DNA from: Clostridium sp. 'White wine YQ'
GTDB lineage: Bacteria; Bacillota; Clostridia; Clostridiales; Clostridiaceae
Assembly: GCF_028728205.1 (NCBI RefSeq)
Contig: NZ_JAQYUU010000001.1
Coordinates: 981,318-1,045,317 of the forward strand
Direction: 5' to 3'
Length of the DNA stretch: 64,000 nt
Below the pieces are notes generated by a model. That model was not told the origin of the DNA, did no database searches, and worked only from the letters and a program-made list of their open reading frames with translations. Below are positions 1-8,353 of the stretch, piece after piece (within the stretch, counting starts at the first letter, position 1; each line of letters starts with the position of its first letter). Made by a program: the position numbers and the translations under genes.

Positions 1-472
1 AATAATGCCAGGTAAGATAAACCCAGTAATACCAGAGGTAGTTTCACAGGTAGCTTATAATATAATAGGTAATGACTTTACTATTACAATGGCTGCAGAG
101 GCAGGACAGCTAGAATTAAATGCATTTGAACCTGTACTATTTTATAACTTATTTGAATCGATTGAAACTTTACAAAATGCAACAATAACTTTTATCGATA
201 ACTGTATCAGCGGAATAACTGCGAATAAAGAGAGATGTGAAGAATTGCTTAATAATAGTGTTGGAATAGTAACTGCTCTTTGTCCATATGTTGGATATAA
301 AAAAGCATCAGAGCTTGCAAAGGAAGCCCTAATTACAGGAATGCCTATTAAAGAAATAATAATGGCTAAAGGAGTTTTAACATCTGAACAATTAAAAGAA
401 GTATTAAATCCATTTACTATGACAGAAGTAGAAAGAACATCAAGTGTTAAAGTTAATAAGCACGCAGTGTAA
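1..472 (+). CDS. aspA: Aspartate ammonia-lyase (aspartase), 3' part only
   Basis: This is the C-terminal 157 codons or so of a fumarase/aspartase superfamily enzyme; the gene begins before the window. The first visible residues are I-M-P-G-K-I-N-P-V-I-P-E-V-V, the end of the family signature GSSxMPxKxN. The P-V-I-P-E-V-V continuation, followed by a conserved G-N-D, is typical of aspartase rather than of fumarase, which has N-P-T-Q-C-E-A. Aspartase catalyses L-aspartate to fumarate plus ammonia in the cytoplasm. The tail has the usual helical C-terminal domain (ALCPYVGYKKASELAKEA). A strong terminator follows immediately. The enzyme class is well supported; aspartase over fumarase rests on the signature context. 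Confidence 0.9.
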   Translation, partial: IMPGKINPVIPEVVSQVAYNIIGNDFTITMAAEAGQLELNAFEPVLFYNLFESIETLQNATITFIDNCISGITANKERCEELLNNSVGIVTALCPYVGYKKASELAKEALITGMPIKEIIMAKGVLTSEQLKEVLNPFTMTEVERTSSVKVNKHAV

Positions 473-480
473 GTTATTTT

Positions 481-518
481 AGTAGTTTCCTAAAAACTTA
501 GGAAACTACTATTTTTTC
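481..518 (+). terminator. Intrinsic terminator of aspA
   Basis: A 12-bp perfect stem (AGTAGTTTCCTA / TAGGAAACTACT) with a 6-base loop is followed by a run of T. It starts 9 bases after the aspartase stop codon. Confidence 0.9.
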
Positions 519-757
519 CTATAATGATTAATCAAGGATACTTTCTTCTGAATAACTCAAACTATTATATAAATATAGAAACTTTGAAACCTCATTATCA
601 GATATTTTGTAACAAGTATTATCAATAGTTATTGCACTGCTAAGAACTCCATATTAAATCAAAAGGATACTATACTTAAAAATTAGGTATATATTTAGTA
701 TAATTAATTTACAAGCATTGGCAAATTTGAGATATAATTATAAGATGAAGTTTTATA
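519..757. other. Intergenic stretch with no supported gene
   Basis: About 240 AT-rich bases between the aspA terminator and the promoter of the methyltransferase gene. I see no convincing coding frame with a start and ribosome binding site. One 42-codon open frame without a start codon exists on the minus strand (653 to 528) and is treated as chance. Confidence 0.5.
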
Positions 758-788
758 GCGACTCTGCCTAAAGGGCTGAGTTTATACT
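758..788 (+). promoter_or_regulatory. MerR-type promoter/operator of the methyltransferase gene
   Basis: A -35-like GCGACT (758-763) and a -10 TATACT (783-788) are separated by 19 bp, the over-long spacing typical of promoters activated by MerR-family proteins. An inverted repeat, ACTCTGCC-TAAAG-GGCTGAGT (761-781, one mismatch), spans the spacer. This resembles multidrug-type MerR operators. The regulator is unknown: the MerR-type protein encoded at 8354 has a different operator sequence. The promoter call is inferred from geometry only. Confidence 0.5.
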
Positions 789-804
789 ATATGGAGGTGA
801 TCAA

Positions 805-1434
805 ATGCACGTTAATAATAAAGCAATTAAGTTTGATAAGATGGTAAGAGAACGCGAAGATGATGAACTTGGCTTATTTGAGAAATATGATGAAATTCTA
901 TCTGAAATAAGAAATAAAATCACTAATTCTAAAGCAAAAAAGGTATTAGATATAGGTTGTGGAACGGGAAATTTATGTGGGGATTTAAGTGATGACATTT
1001 ACATATTAGGGCTTGATCAGAGCTTAGAAATGATTTCACTTGCAAAAAAGAAATATGCAAACATGGACTTTAAAATAGGAAGTTTTCTAGACAAGCCATT
1101 TGTAGAACATGATTTTGATATTGTTGTAACTACATATGCCTTTCATAGTCTAAATGATGAAGAGAAGAAAGAAGCAATTAATAATATGTTAGGATTCCTA
1201 AAAGATAATGGAAAAATTATTATTGTTGATTTTATGTTTAAAAATGATTTGGAAAAAGAGGCACGTAAGAAAGAATTATTAGATAAGAAAAGAGAGGACC
1301 TATGGGAAGTTATAGATTATAAATACTATACAAATGTTGAAGAATTTAAAAAATATATTCAAGATTTAGGATATAAATTTAAGTGTGAGCATAAAGTGAA
1401 TTTCACTTGGATTGTAAAAATTGAGAAAAAATAA
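805..1434 (+). CDS. Class I SAM-dependent methyltransferase (YrrT-like)
   Basis: The protein has 209 residues with a Rossmann methyltransferase fold. Motif I is V-L-D-I-G-C-G-T-G (about residues 48-56), the acidic SAM-binding position is in G-L-D-Q-S, and a later motif reads VVTTYAFHSLN. The substrate is unknown. It is clearly paralogous to the C-terminal half of the MerR fusion at 8354-9400: both share T-G-N-L, D-Q-S-x-E-M, T-Y-A-F-H and the LKDNGKI segment. The start is set by GGAGGTGATC eight bases or so before the ATG. A GNAT gene follows 22 bases downstream, probably co-transcribed. A MerR-type promoter lies directly upstream. Confidence 0.85.
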   Translation: MHVNNKAIKFDKMVREREDDELGLFEKYDEILSEIRNKITNSKAKKVLDIGCGTGNLCGDLSDDIYILGLDQSLEMISLAKKKYANMDFKIGSFLDKPFVEHDFDIVVTTYAFHSLNDEEKKEAINNMLGFLKDNGKIIIVDFMFKNDLEKEARKKELLDKKREDLWEVIDYKYYTNVEEFKKYIQDLGYKFKCEHKVNFTWIVKIEKK

Positions 1435-1456
1435 GTTTTATAAAGGGGGATTATTT

Positions 1457-1885
1457 ATGGAGGAGAGGGGCAGTTTAATTAAAAAACTTGATATAAAGGA
1501 TTATGAAGAAATATATGAAATGTGGAATAGAATTCCTGGAATTGGGCTAAGTGATGCGGATTCTAAAGGTGCTATATCCTGTTATCTTGAGAGAAATCCT
1601 AATTTATCATATGTATATTTTATTGATGATAGAATAGTAGGTACTATACTTTGCGGTCATGATGGAAGAAGGGGATATATTCATCATGCCTGTGTATTAC
1701 CTGAACATCAAGGGAATGGTATAGGTAAGGCTTTGGTTAATAAGGCACTTGATGAACTTAAAAAACAAGGAATAAATAAGTGTCATCTCTTTGCATTAGG
1801 GGATAATGAATTAGGAAAAGAATTCTGGAGTAAAGTAGGTTGGACAAAAAGAAATGATATAGTTACATTTTCCAAAAATATTTAA
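1457..1885 (+). CDS. GNAT family N-acetyltransferase
   Basis: A 142-residue GNAT acetyltransferase. The acetyl-CoA binding motif A is visible as L-P-E-H-Q-G-N-G-I-G-K-A-L (about residues 81-93), preceded by the beta-strand YIHHACVLP. The substrate is not predictable. I chose the ATG at 1457 because AAAGGGGGA (1442-1450) lies at the correct distance; an in-frame ATG at 1421 would overlap the upstream gene and lacks a good ribosome binding site. It is likely co-transcribed with the methyltransferase. Confidence 0.85.
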   Translation: MEERGSLIKKLDIKDYEEIYEMWNRIPGIGLSDADSKGAISCYLERNPNLSYVYFIDDRIVGTILCGHDGRRGYIHHACVLPEHQGNGIGKALVNKALDELKKQGINKCHLFALGDNELGKEFWSKVGWTKRNDIVTFSKNI

Positions 1886-1898
1886 AATGAATTTATTT

Positions 1899-1938
1899 AA
1901 AAGAGAGTTTATCCTAAAACTAGAATAAACTCTCTTTT
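1899..1938. terminator. Bidirectional terminator
   Basis: A 14-bp perfect stem (AAAAGAGAGTTTAT / ATAAACTCTCTTTT) with A and T tracts on both sides. It lies between the convergent GNAT and ABC exporter genes. Confidence 0.85.
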
Positions 1939-2004
1939 AAATTCCAAAAACTTAACTAGCAACATTTTGGAGTTCGTATAACTTCTTATATATTCCATCA
2001 ATTT

Positions 2005-3678
2005 TTAGTAACTCTTCATGACATCCATTTCAATTATCTTTCCATTCTCCATAACAATAATTTCATCAGCGTTAATAATGGTTGAAAGTCTGTGAGCAAC
2101 TACTAAAATGGTTTTCCCTTTCATTAATTCATTTAGAGCCCTCTGGATTTCCCCTTCAGACTTAAGGTCGAGAGCGGAAGTAGCTTCATCTAACAGAAGT
2201 ATAGGTGAATTTTTGAGGAATGCTCTTGCTATTGAAATTCTTTGTCTTTGACCACCTGATAGTCTGGAACCATCTTCTCCCACAAGAGTATCATACCCAT
2301 TAGGAAGCGACATTATAAAATCATGAGCGTAAGCTCTTCTAGCAGCATCAATAATCTCTTCTTTTGTAGCTTTCATATTTCCATATAATATATTTTCATA
2401 TATAGAACAATCAAAAAGCATACTTTCTTGAGGTACATAGGAAATTAGTTTTCTAAGTGAGATTAAATCATACTCTTTAACAGGTATCCCTAATATATCC
2501 ATACTTCCAGAATAGGTAACAAACTGCATAACTGTTTTAATTACTGTTGATTTACCGGAACCACTTTGTCCAACTAATGCAACTGTTTTACCTTTTTCAA
2601 TATTATAGCTAAAATTATCTACAACATTTTTTTCTCTATAATTTACAGAAAGATTTTTAAAAGAGATCATTATATCATTACCATTAATAGGCTTTAAAGA
2701 TCCAAAATCATTTCTATGGTCTTTTTTACTAAATACTTCGTATATACGCTCAATACCAGATATTTGCTTTGGAACATCTGTAGCAGAAGTTATCAAACTA
2801 TTTGCTAAGAATCTTATTGCATAAGTGTATCTACTTACAAACATAACGTTTGGTAAGGCTATTATTCCTAATGTAACTAAATAACATCCTAGTATTATAG
2901 GGAAAGTTGAAAATGCATGCGAAAAGATATTAACAATTGACATATATTTAAATCTTAAAACTTGTTCTTCTTTTTTTGCTTCTAAAACCTGTGAAGATAA
3001 GTTTTCTATTTGTTTTTCCATTATATTTTCAAGCATGAATAATTTAACAACCATTGCACTAACTAGTGTATCTTGAAATTTTTCATTAAGAATGGCAAGT
3101 CTACTTTGTATTTTTTGCCCAACTTTATGAAATCTTTCAGTGAAAATAAAGTTTAGAAAACAAATAGGAATTAGTGTAACCACATAAAATAGTCCTATTT
3201 GAGGACTTACAGTAAATACAAGAATTAAATAAGAAAGCCCTTGTATTAGTGGAATTAATACATTATCAACGGAACTGTTTAATACATCGCAAGCTGTATC
3301 TACATCTTGATTTAATCGAGATAACTTTCTTCCACTATGTTCATCATCTTCTTCTATTTTTAAGTAACAAGATTTTTGAATAAATTCACCTTTAACTGTA
3401 GCTTTAAGTAGAGCATTAGAGTAGGTATTGCAATAGGATGTCAAACTTTTACCAATGGTATCTACAAGCATGGCAATTATATAAAAAACAACTGTTAGGT
3501 AAAGATCTTTTATGTCCTTGCTTATGAAGCATTGAAATAGTTGTTTAAAAGATAGAGCTTCAAATAGTTTTTCACTAAAATTAAAAATTAGTGGGGCAAT
3601 CCTACTGAAAATCCATCTTAAGCGGAATTCTTTAGTGAAGGAAAACATCCAGTTTAATAGCATTATATTGTTTTTCAT
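2005..3678 (-). CDS. ABC exporter, fused permease-ATPase, distal partner; 3' end frameshifted
   Basis: The protein as read has 557 residues, with an N-terminal six-helix transmembrane domain and a C-terminal nucleotide-binding domain. Walker A (GQSGSGKST), the signature LSGGQRQRIS, Walker B LLLDEATSALD and the H-loop AHRLSTI are intact. It overlaps the upstream exporter gene by 4 bases (ATGA), as in heterodimeric drug or peptide exporters. The reading frame stops abruptly after I-I-E-M-D-V-M-K-S-Y. In the next frame the DNA encodes the usual exporter tail (G-C-H-E-E-L-L-K-I-D-G-I-Y-K-K-L-Y-E-L-Q) down to a stop at 1954-1952. Loss of one base at the CC of 2025-2026 explains this. The core ATPase is retained, so the protein may still work; a sequencing error is possible. 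Confidence 0.85.
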   Translation of the reverse strand: MKNNIMLLNWMFSFTKEFRLRWIFSRIAPLIFNFSEKLFEALSFKQLFQCFISKDIKDLYLTVVFYIIAMLVDTIGKSLTSYCNTYSNALLKATVKGEFIQKSCYLKIEEDDEHSGRKLSRLNQDVDTACDVLNSSVDNVLIPLIQGLSYLILVFTVSPQIGLFYVVTLIPICFLNFIFTERFHKVGQKIQSRLAILNEKFQDTLVSAMVVKLFMLENIMEKQIENLSSQVLEAKKEEQVLRFKYMSIVNIFSHAFSTFPIILGCYLVTLGIIALPNVMFVSRYTYAIRFLANSLITSATDVPKQISGIERIYEVFSKKDHRNDFGSLKPINGNDIMISFKNLSVNYREKNVVDNFSYNIEKGKTVALVGQSGSGKSTVIKTVMQFVTYSGSMDILGIPVKEYDLISLRKLISYVPQESMLFDCSIYENILYGNMKATKEEIIDAARRAYAHDFIMSLPNGYDTLVGEDGSRLSGGQRQRISIARAFLKNSPILLLDEATSALDLKSEGEIQRALNELMKGKTILVVAHRLSTIINADEIIVMENGKIIEMDVMKSY

Positions 3679-5408
3679 GCAGTTTCCTCCTCTTGATTAT
3701 TTTCAAATTGCTTTTTATAAAGATTGTAATAATATCCTTGCTTAAGAACTAAATCTTCGTGTGAACCTTTTTCCTTAAGGGTACCTTTGTCAAATACATA
3801 TATTAAATTAGCATTTATAATAGTTGAAAGTCTATGAGCTACTATAATTACTGTTTTACCATTCATAAGCTTATCAAGGGTATATTGAATATTTTTCTCA
3901 GATTCTGAGTCTAGTGCAGATGTAGGTTCATCTAGAATTAAAATATTTGCATTTTTAAGGAAAGCTCTAGCAATTGAAATTCTCTGACGTTGTCCACCAG
4001 ACATATAAATACCTTTTTCACCAACAAGGGTTTTATATTTATTAGGCTGTTCCATTATAAAGTCATGTATATCTGCTTTTTTGCAAGCTTCAATTACTTC
4101 TTCATCTGAAGCATCTGGCTTACCGTAGCGTACATTCTCAATTACTGAAACAGGGAATAAATAAGACTCTTGAGAAACAATAGCTATTTGGTTTCTAATT
4201 GATGGTATATTTTCTTCTTTTATCTTAAAACCAGCAACTTCTGCATCACCAGAGGGTATATCATACATACCTGAGATTTCTTTAACTAAAGTACTTTTAC
4301 CAGATCCGCTGGCACCTACAAAAGCAACAACTTCATTCTTGTTAATTTTTAAGTTAATACTGTCTAAGATTTTATGATTTTCGCTATATGAAAAAGATAA
4401 GTTAGATATATTTATAATTGGGTTATCTAATGATTCTTTTGCTTTAATCTCAAAAAGTTTTTCATCTTCATAAGCATAAATACCCATTAATCTTCTTGCC
4501 ATAGCTTCACTATTTCTATAGGAGATAATATATCTTTGAAGATCATAAAGAACATTTGATACAAATCCAAAAGTGAAGGTGAATGTTAGATATTCTCCAG
4601 AAGTAAGCATATTATTTATGCTCATAATACCTGCTAATATAATAACTGCGATATTAGGACCATAATCAATTAAGGATCCAATAGCATAAACTTTAGCACT
4701 TGCAATTCCAACCTTCTTTTCAGCTTTTATAAAATCTTTGGAAGTCTCATTAAACTTTCTACTCATAATATCTTCTAGAGTAAAAGCTTTTAATGTCATC
4801 ATACCCATTAAAATATTATGTGCTAAGGAATTCATCTTACCTGAAAACTTTCTTGAATCGTAGGATGCTTTTTCGACGATAGAACTAGTTTTGAAGATAA
4901 TGTAGGATACTATAGGTATAAAAATGAAGCCAACTAATGTAAGCTTTAAACTAATATATAAACATACAAATAGACCAGTAGTAAAAACAAAGAAGTCCTG
5001 GAAAAGATTAATAAATGTATCGCTCCAAAATGCACCTATTCCATTTAAGTCACTCATTGTCCTAGAAAGTATATCACCAGTTGAAGCCTCATCATAAACT
5101 TTGTATTTTAAGTGAGAAATTTTTTGACTTAATGAATTTCTTAGATTAAACATTCCAATTTCAGAGAACCTAGCTACAGTATATTTGCTAACTATTCCTA
5201 ATACATATTCAATAAGAGTTATAAGAAAAATAATAAATATTGCTGATTTAACTGAGCTTAAGCTTGTACCAGCAGCATCTAAAACTTTTCCAAAATATAT
5301 ACTCTCTATTACATATATAACTCCTAAGGAACCCATAATTAGTAATGATATAGTAAATAGAAACTGAGGGAGTTTTGCTTTTTTTGTTATTAAAAATAAT
5401 TGACTCAT
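3675..5408 (-). CDS. ABC exporter, fused permease-ATPase, proximal partner
   Basis: A 577-residue type IV ABC exporter half-transporter. About six transmembrane helices occupy residues 1-300. The C-terminal ATPase carries Walker A GASGSGKST, signature MSGGQRQRIS, Walker [13 protein letters not shown] and AHRLSTI. It pairs with the overlapping gene downstream to form a likely heterodimer exporting an unknown amphiphile, drug or peptide. The C-terminal tail (KGSHEDLVLKQGYYYNLYKKQ) is complete here, which makes the damaged tail of its partner stand out. A GAAAGGA ribosome binding site precedes the ATG at 5408. Confidence 0.9.
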   Translation of the reverse strand: MSQLFLITKKAKLPQFLFTISLLIMGSLGVIYVIESIYFGKVLDAAGTSLSSVKSAIFIIFLITLIEYVLGIVSKYTVARFSEIGMFNLRNSLSQKISHLKYKVYDEASTGDILSRTMSDLNGIGAFWSDTFINLFQDFFVFTTGLFVCLYISLKLTLVGFIFIPIVSYIIFKTSSIVEKASYDSRKFSGKMNSLAHNILMGMMTLKAFTLEDIMSRKFNETSKDFIKAEKKVGIASAKVYAIGSLIDYGPNIAVIILAGIMSINNMLTSGEYLTFTFTFGFVSNVLYDLQRYIISYRNSEAMARRLMGIYAYEDEKLFEIKAKESLDNPIINISNLSFSYSENHKILDSINLKINKNEVVAFVGASGSGKSTLVKEISGMYDIPSGDAEVAGFKIKEENIPSIRNQIAIVSQESYLFPVSVIENVRYGKPDASDEEVIEACKKADIHDFIMEQPNKYKTLVGEKGIYMSGGQRQRISIARAFLKNANILILDEPTSALDSESEKNIQYTLDKLMNGKTVIIVAHRLSTIINANLIYVFDKGTLKEKGSHEDLVLKQGYYYNLYKKQFENNQEEETA

Positions 5409-5592
5409 ACATTATGATTCCTTTCTAAAATACAATTAGCCTTATCAGAACATTATACCATAATTATGCAATTAATTTGAATAATTTTACATTAAGGCGA
5501 TTTATATAATCAAAACAAGTGATATAAAAGCATAAAGGATTTATTTAATCAAATAATAAACATTATACTCAGTTTAAAAGGAGATTATTATA

Positions 5593-6555
5593 ATGTTTAG
5601 AAAGATAAATAATCCAATAATTTTTCAAGGAAGTTATAAAAAAAAGCATTATTTCGAAGGTTGGTATTTTAAACAAATTTCCAGAGATGGGAAGTTTGTA
5701 ATATGTATTATACCGGGAGTTAGTTTATTTCATAATGATTATCATAGCTTTATTCAATATATATTTATACGACTAGATAAAAAAAGAATAATAAGATCTG
5801 GGTATATAAGATATCCACTAAATGCTTTTAAGTTTAGGGATACACCATTTATGATTCAAATTGGAGATAATGTTTTTACTGAGTCAATTATTTCATTAAA
5901 TATGAAAGATAAAAAAATAAAGATTCAAGGCACCTTAAAATTGGGAGCACTAACTGAAATAGAGAAATCAATTTTAAACCCTAATATAATGGGATACTTT
6001 GCTTATATACCAAAGATGGAATGTTATCATGGAATAATTAGCATGAATCATAAACTAAATGGAATATTAGCAGTAAATAGAAAAATAATAGATTTCACAA
6101 AAGGAAAAGGATATATAGAAAAAGATTGGGGAACGTCTTTCCCCAAAGAGTATATCTGGATACAATGCAATAATTTTAAAAATCAGACTACAAGCTTTAT
6201 ATGTTCCATAGCAAACATTCCTTTTTTGCATACATCATTTAATGGGCTTATATGTAATATATGTATAAATGGAGTAGAGTATAGATTTGCAACTTATAAT
6301 AATAGTAAGGCTAAAATAGAAAGGATTACAAAAAGTAAAATAAATATTTCAATAGAAAATAATAAGGCGTTATTAAAGGTTGAAGCAAGCTTAAGCTCAA
6401 CTGGTGTTCTGATAGCACCACAGAAGGGAAAAATGGATAAAAATATCAATGAGGAGTTATTAGGGAAATTAAAATTACAACTTTTTGATAAAAAGAATAA
6501 CTCAAATTATATTGACTTTGGGACTTTAGCAGGAATTGAAGTAGTTGGATATTGA
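5593..6555 (+). CDS. Tocopherol cyclase-like protein (unknown function)
   Basis: A 320-residue protein resembling the tocopherol cyclase-like family. The visible hallmarks are an N-terminal H-Y-F-E-G-W-Y-F-K-Q and a central E-K-D-W-G-T-S-F-P-K-E-Y-I-W-I-Q-C-N, both characteristic of that fold. In plants and cyanobacteria the family cyclises phytylquinols. A tocopherol pathway is not expected in Clostridium and no partner genes are nearby, so only a lipocalin-like barrel of unknown ligand can be suggested. There is no signal peptide. AAAGGAG precedes the ATG. It is divergent from the ABC exporter. Confidence 0.75.
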   Translation: MFRKINNPIIFQGSYKKKHYFEGWYFKQISRDGKFVICIIPGVSLFHNDYHSFIQYIFIRLDKKRIIRSGYIRYPLNAFKFRDTPFMIQIGDNVFTESIISLNMKDKKIKIQGTLKLGALTEIEKSILNPNIMGYFAYIPKMECYHGIISMNHKLNGILAVNRKIIDFTKGKGYIEKDWGTSFPKEYIWIQCNNFKNQTTSFICSIANIPFLHTSFNGLICNICINGVEYRFATYNNSKAKIERITKSKINISIENNKALLKVEASLSSTGVLIAPQKGKMDKNINEELLGKLKLQLFDKKNNSNYIDFGTLAGIEVVGY

Positions 6556-6662
6556 AAGAATGAGTAACTTTTACAATAATCTTAAAGATTAATTGAATTA
6601 ATACGATAATATTCATGAGTATTTCCATAATAGTTATATTTTGGTACAAGGGAGAGAGGATT

Positions 6663-7901
6663 ATGAATATTACCAATATAGATTCAATAAATTCGTTTAT
6701 AACAAGTTATGAGAAAACTAATGATAAATATGATAATAAAACAGAAGATATAAATATAGCAAACACACGAAATAATAGTGATTATGTAGATTTTAGTATT
6801 AACTATTCCGATGATGAAGTAGCTTCAGTTTTAAATAATATTAGCAATGCTTATGATAGTGAAGATATTTTTGGAACAAATAAAACTATATTTAACTCTA
6901 TGGATAAGTATGGAGAAATACTAAATGGAATAAATAATAATACTAATTTTGATGATAATACTAAAACTCAATTAACAAAAATCTTGGATAACTCTTTTGA
7001 TTTTTATACTGATAGACAAGTAGCACAATTTACTGGTGAGGTTTCAGGACTTTTAAATAAAGCATATTATCAAGTGATATCTTATTTAGAAAATGGTAAA
7101 GACATCGGAATCAAAGGAGATAAATTAATAAATGGAGAAGAATTTCAGAAAAATCTTAAAGATATGATTCTTTCTGCAAAAAATTTTTATAGAAATAACG
7201 CAAATGCTACTAAAGATGATTTAGAGAAATTTTTAGGAGAGAAATATGCTCATACTAGTAGGGTAGAAAGTTTAAGTTATAGTGATATTAAAGAATTAGA
7301 TAAAGCCATGAATACAATTAATAACAGCAATTTAGATCCAAGTAAATTATCTAGAGAGGAATATAAAAAGAAAAAAGAGGAAGCCACAAATGTAGCATTA
7401 GTAGGTTTAAAGGAGGATGGAGCTTCTTCAATTTTAATAGATACATTTGAAAAAGCTATAAAACAAAATAAAGGTAGTAATGCTAGAATCGATATATATA
7501 ACAAACTAAATGATGGGTTTGATAAGCAGCTAAAAGAACTAAATAAATTGAAAACTAAGTATGAAGAAATGCTTAAAAGTATAAAAGAAGCAAAAGAAAA
7601 AATGGAAGAACAATATCAAAAGGCACTAGAAAAATTAAAGCATGATATTTTTGAAATGTATAAGATGAAGATATCATTGAATCAGGTTACTAAAAAAGAT
7701 GATCCGGTTGAAGATTTAACTAAGCAGCATGCTGAAACTATGAAAGACCTTGAAAAAGAAAAAGTAGAAGTCGATAAAGATTTAAAAGACATAAATAAAA
7801 GTATTAAAGACATCACAAAGGAATATGATAGTTTCAATGAAAATCCAAGTTCTTATATAGATAAATATATAGAAAAAGAATTAAGAGGGAAAATAGAATA
7901 A
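6663..7901 (+). CDS. Hypothetical coiled-coil protein
   Basis: A 412-residue protein that I do not recognise. The N-terminal third is Asn/Asp/Ser-rich with no signal peptide or membrane segment. The C-terminal part, from about residue 275, is strongly charged and heptad-like (K/E-rich, e.g. KEAKEKMEEQYQKALEKLKH), so it is probably a long coiled coil. Another ATG lies in frame at 6615, but GGGAGAGAGGATT sits just before the ATG at 6663. It is followed by a terminator and appears monocistronic. Confidence 0.75.
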   Translation: MNITNIDSINSFITSYEKTNDKYDNKTEDINIANTRNNSDYVDFSINYSDDEVASVLNNISNAYDSEDIFGTNKTIFNSMDKYGEILNGINNNTNFDDNTKTQLTKILDNSFDFYTDRQVAQFTGEVSGLLNKAYYQVISYLENGKDIGIKGDKLINGEEFQKNLKDMILSAKNFYRNNANATKDDLEKFLGEKYAHTSRVESLSYSDIKELDKAMNTINNSNLDPSKLSREEYKKKKEEATNVALVGLKEDGASSILIDTFEKAIKQNKGSNARIDIYNKLNDGFDKQLKELNKLKTKYEEMLKSIKEAKEKMEEQYQKALEKLKHDIFEMYKMKISLNQVTKKDDPVEDLTKQHAETMKDLEKEKVEVDKDLKDINKSIKDITKEYDSFNENPSSYIDKYIEKELRGKIE

Positions 7902-7906
7902 AAGTA

Positions 7907-7955
7907 AAAAGTCACTAAAGTAGGTTACAAAGAATACTATTTTAGTGGCTTTTTA
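7907..7955 (+). terminator. Intrinsic terminator
   Basis: An imperfect stem (AAAAGTCACTAAA / TTTTAGTGGCTTTT) follows directly after the stop of the coiled-coil gene and ends in a T tract. Confidence 0.75.
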
Positions 7956-7964
7956 TAATGTAGT

Positions 7965-8279
7965 TTATTTGCTTAATGTATAGCTAATCTTTTGGTTTCC
8001 AAAGCTTATAGCATTGGGAACTGCATTTGGATTATTTTCAAAATCGAAGAATATGTCAACCAAATACTGAGACTTTTGGAATGCTAAGTCTCCCTTATCT
8101 TGTACTACAAAGCTACTTTTATTTCCATAACCAGGTAGATATAGAGAACTAGTAGTAGTAATTATAGAACCAAAAGGAAAAACTGGTGCAGAGTAAGCAT
8201 TCGTTTTATTAGATGGATGTACAGCACAAGTTGTATATGTAGTAGGAGAAACACCAGAGGAAGTTATTCCACCTACATA
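7965..8279 (-). pseudogene. Remnant of a 3D-domain protein (5' end missing)
   Basis: One minus-strand frame stays open for 105 codons between stops at 8282-8280 and 7967-7965, but contains no usable start codon at its N-terminal side. The translation reads Y-V-G-G-I-T-S-S-G-V-S-P, then C-A-V-H-P-S-N, FPFGSII, GYGNKSSFVVQDKG, YLVDIFFD and FGNQKISYTL. This follows the order of a 3D (three-aspartate, RlpA-like barrel) domain. The upstream part of the gene seems to have been replaced by the MerR fusion gene and its promoter, which begin within 20 bases. It is therefore a truncated, probably dead gene. Confidence 0.6.
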
Positions 8280-8296
8280 TTAAACCCAAAATATAG

Positions 8297-8327
8297 TTGA
8301 CTTTAACCTTAGGCAAAGGTTTAAAAT
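8297..8327 (+). promoter_or_regulatory. MerR-type promoter with AACCTT/AAGGTT operator
   Basis: A -35 TTGACT (8297-8302) and a -10 TAAAAT (8322-8327) are separated by exactly 19 bp. The spacer holds the inverted repeat AACCTT-AGGCA-AAGGTT (8305-8321). This is the classical layout of a MerR-activated, self-regulated promoter, and it lies directly before the gene for a MerR-type protein. Confidence 0.75.
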
Positions 8328-8353
8328 GGAAGTTGAAAGGGGAGATGTCAGCT

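Noticed and set aside
528-653. Minus-strand open frame of 42 codons with a protein-like composition downstream of aspA
   Set aside because: No start codon, no ribosome binding site and no recognised motif; this length is expected by chance when all frames of AT-rich DNA are read.
8297-8353. TTG at 8297 as the start of the MerR fusion protein
   Set aside because: This TTG is part of the -35 element of the MerR-type promoter, and a ribosome binding site lies downstream at 8341-8344.
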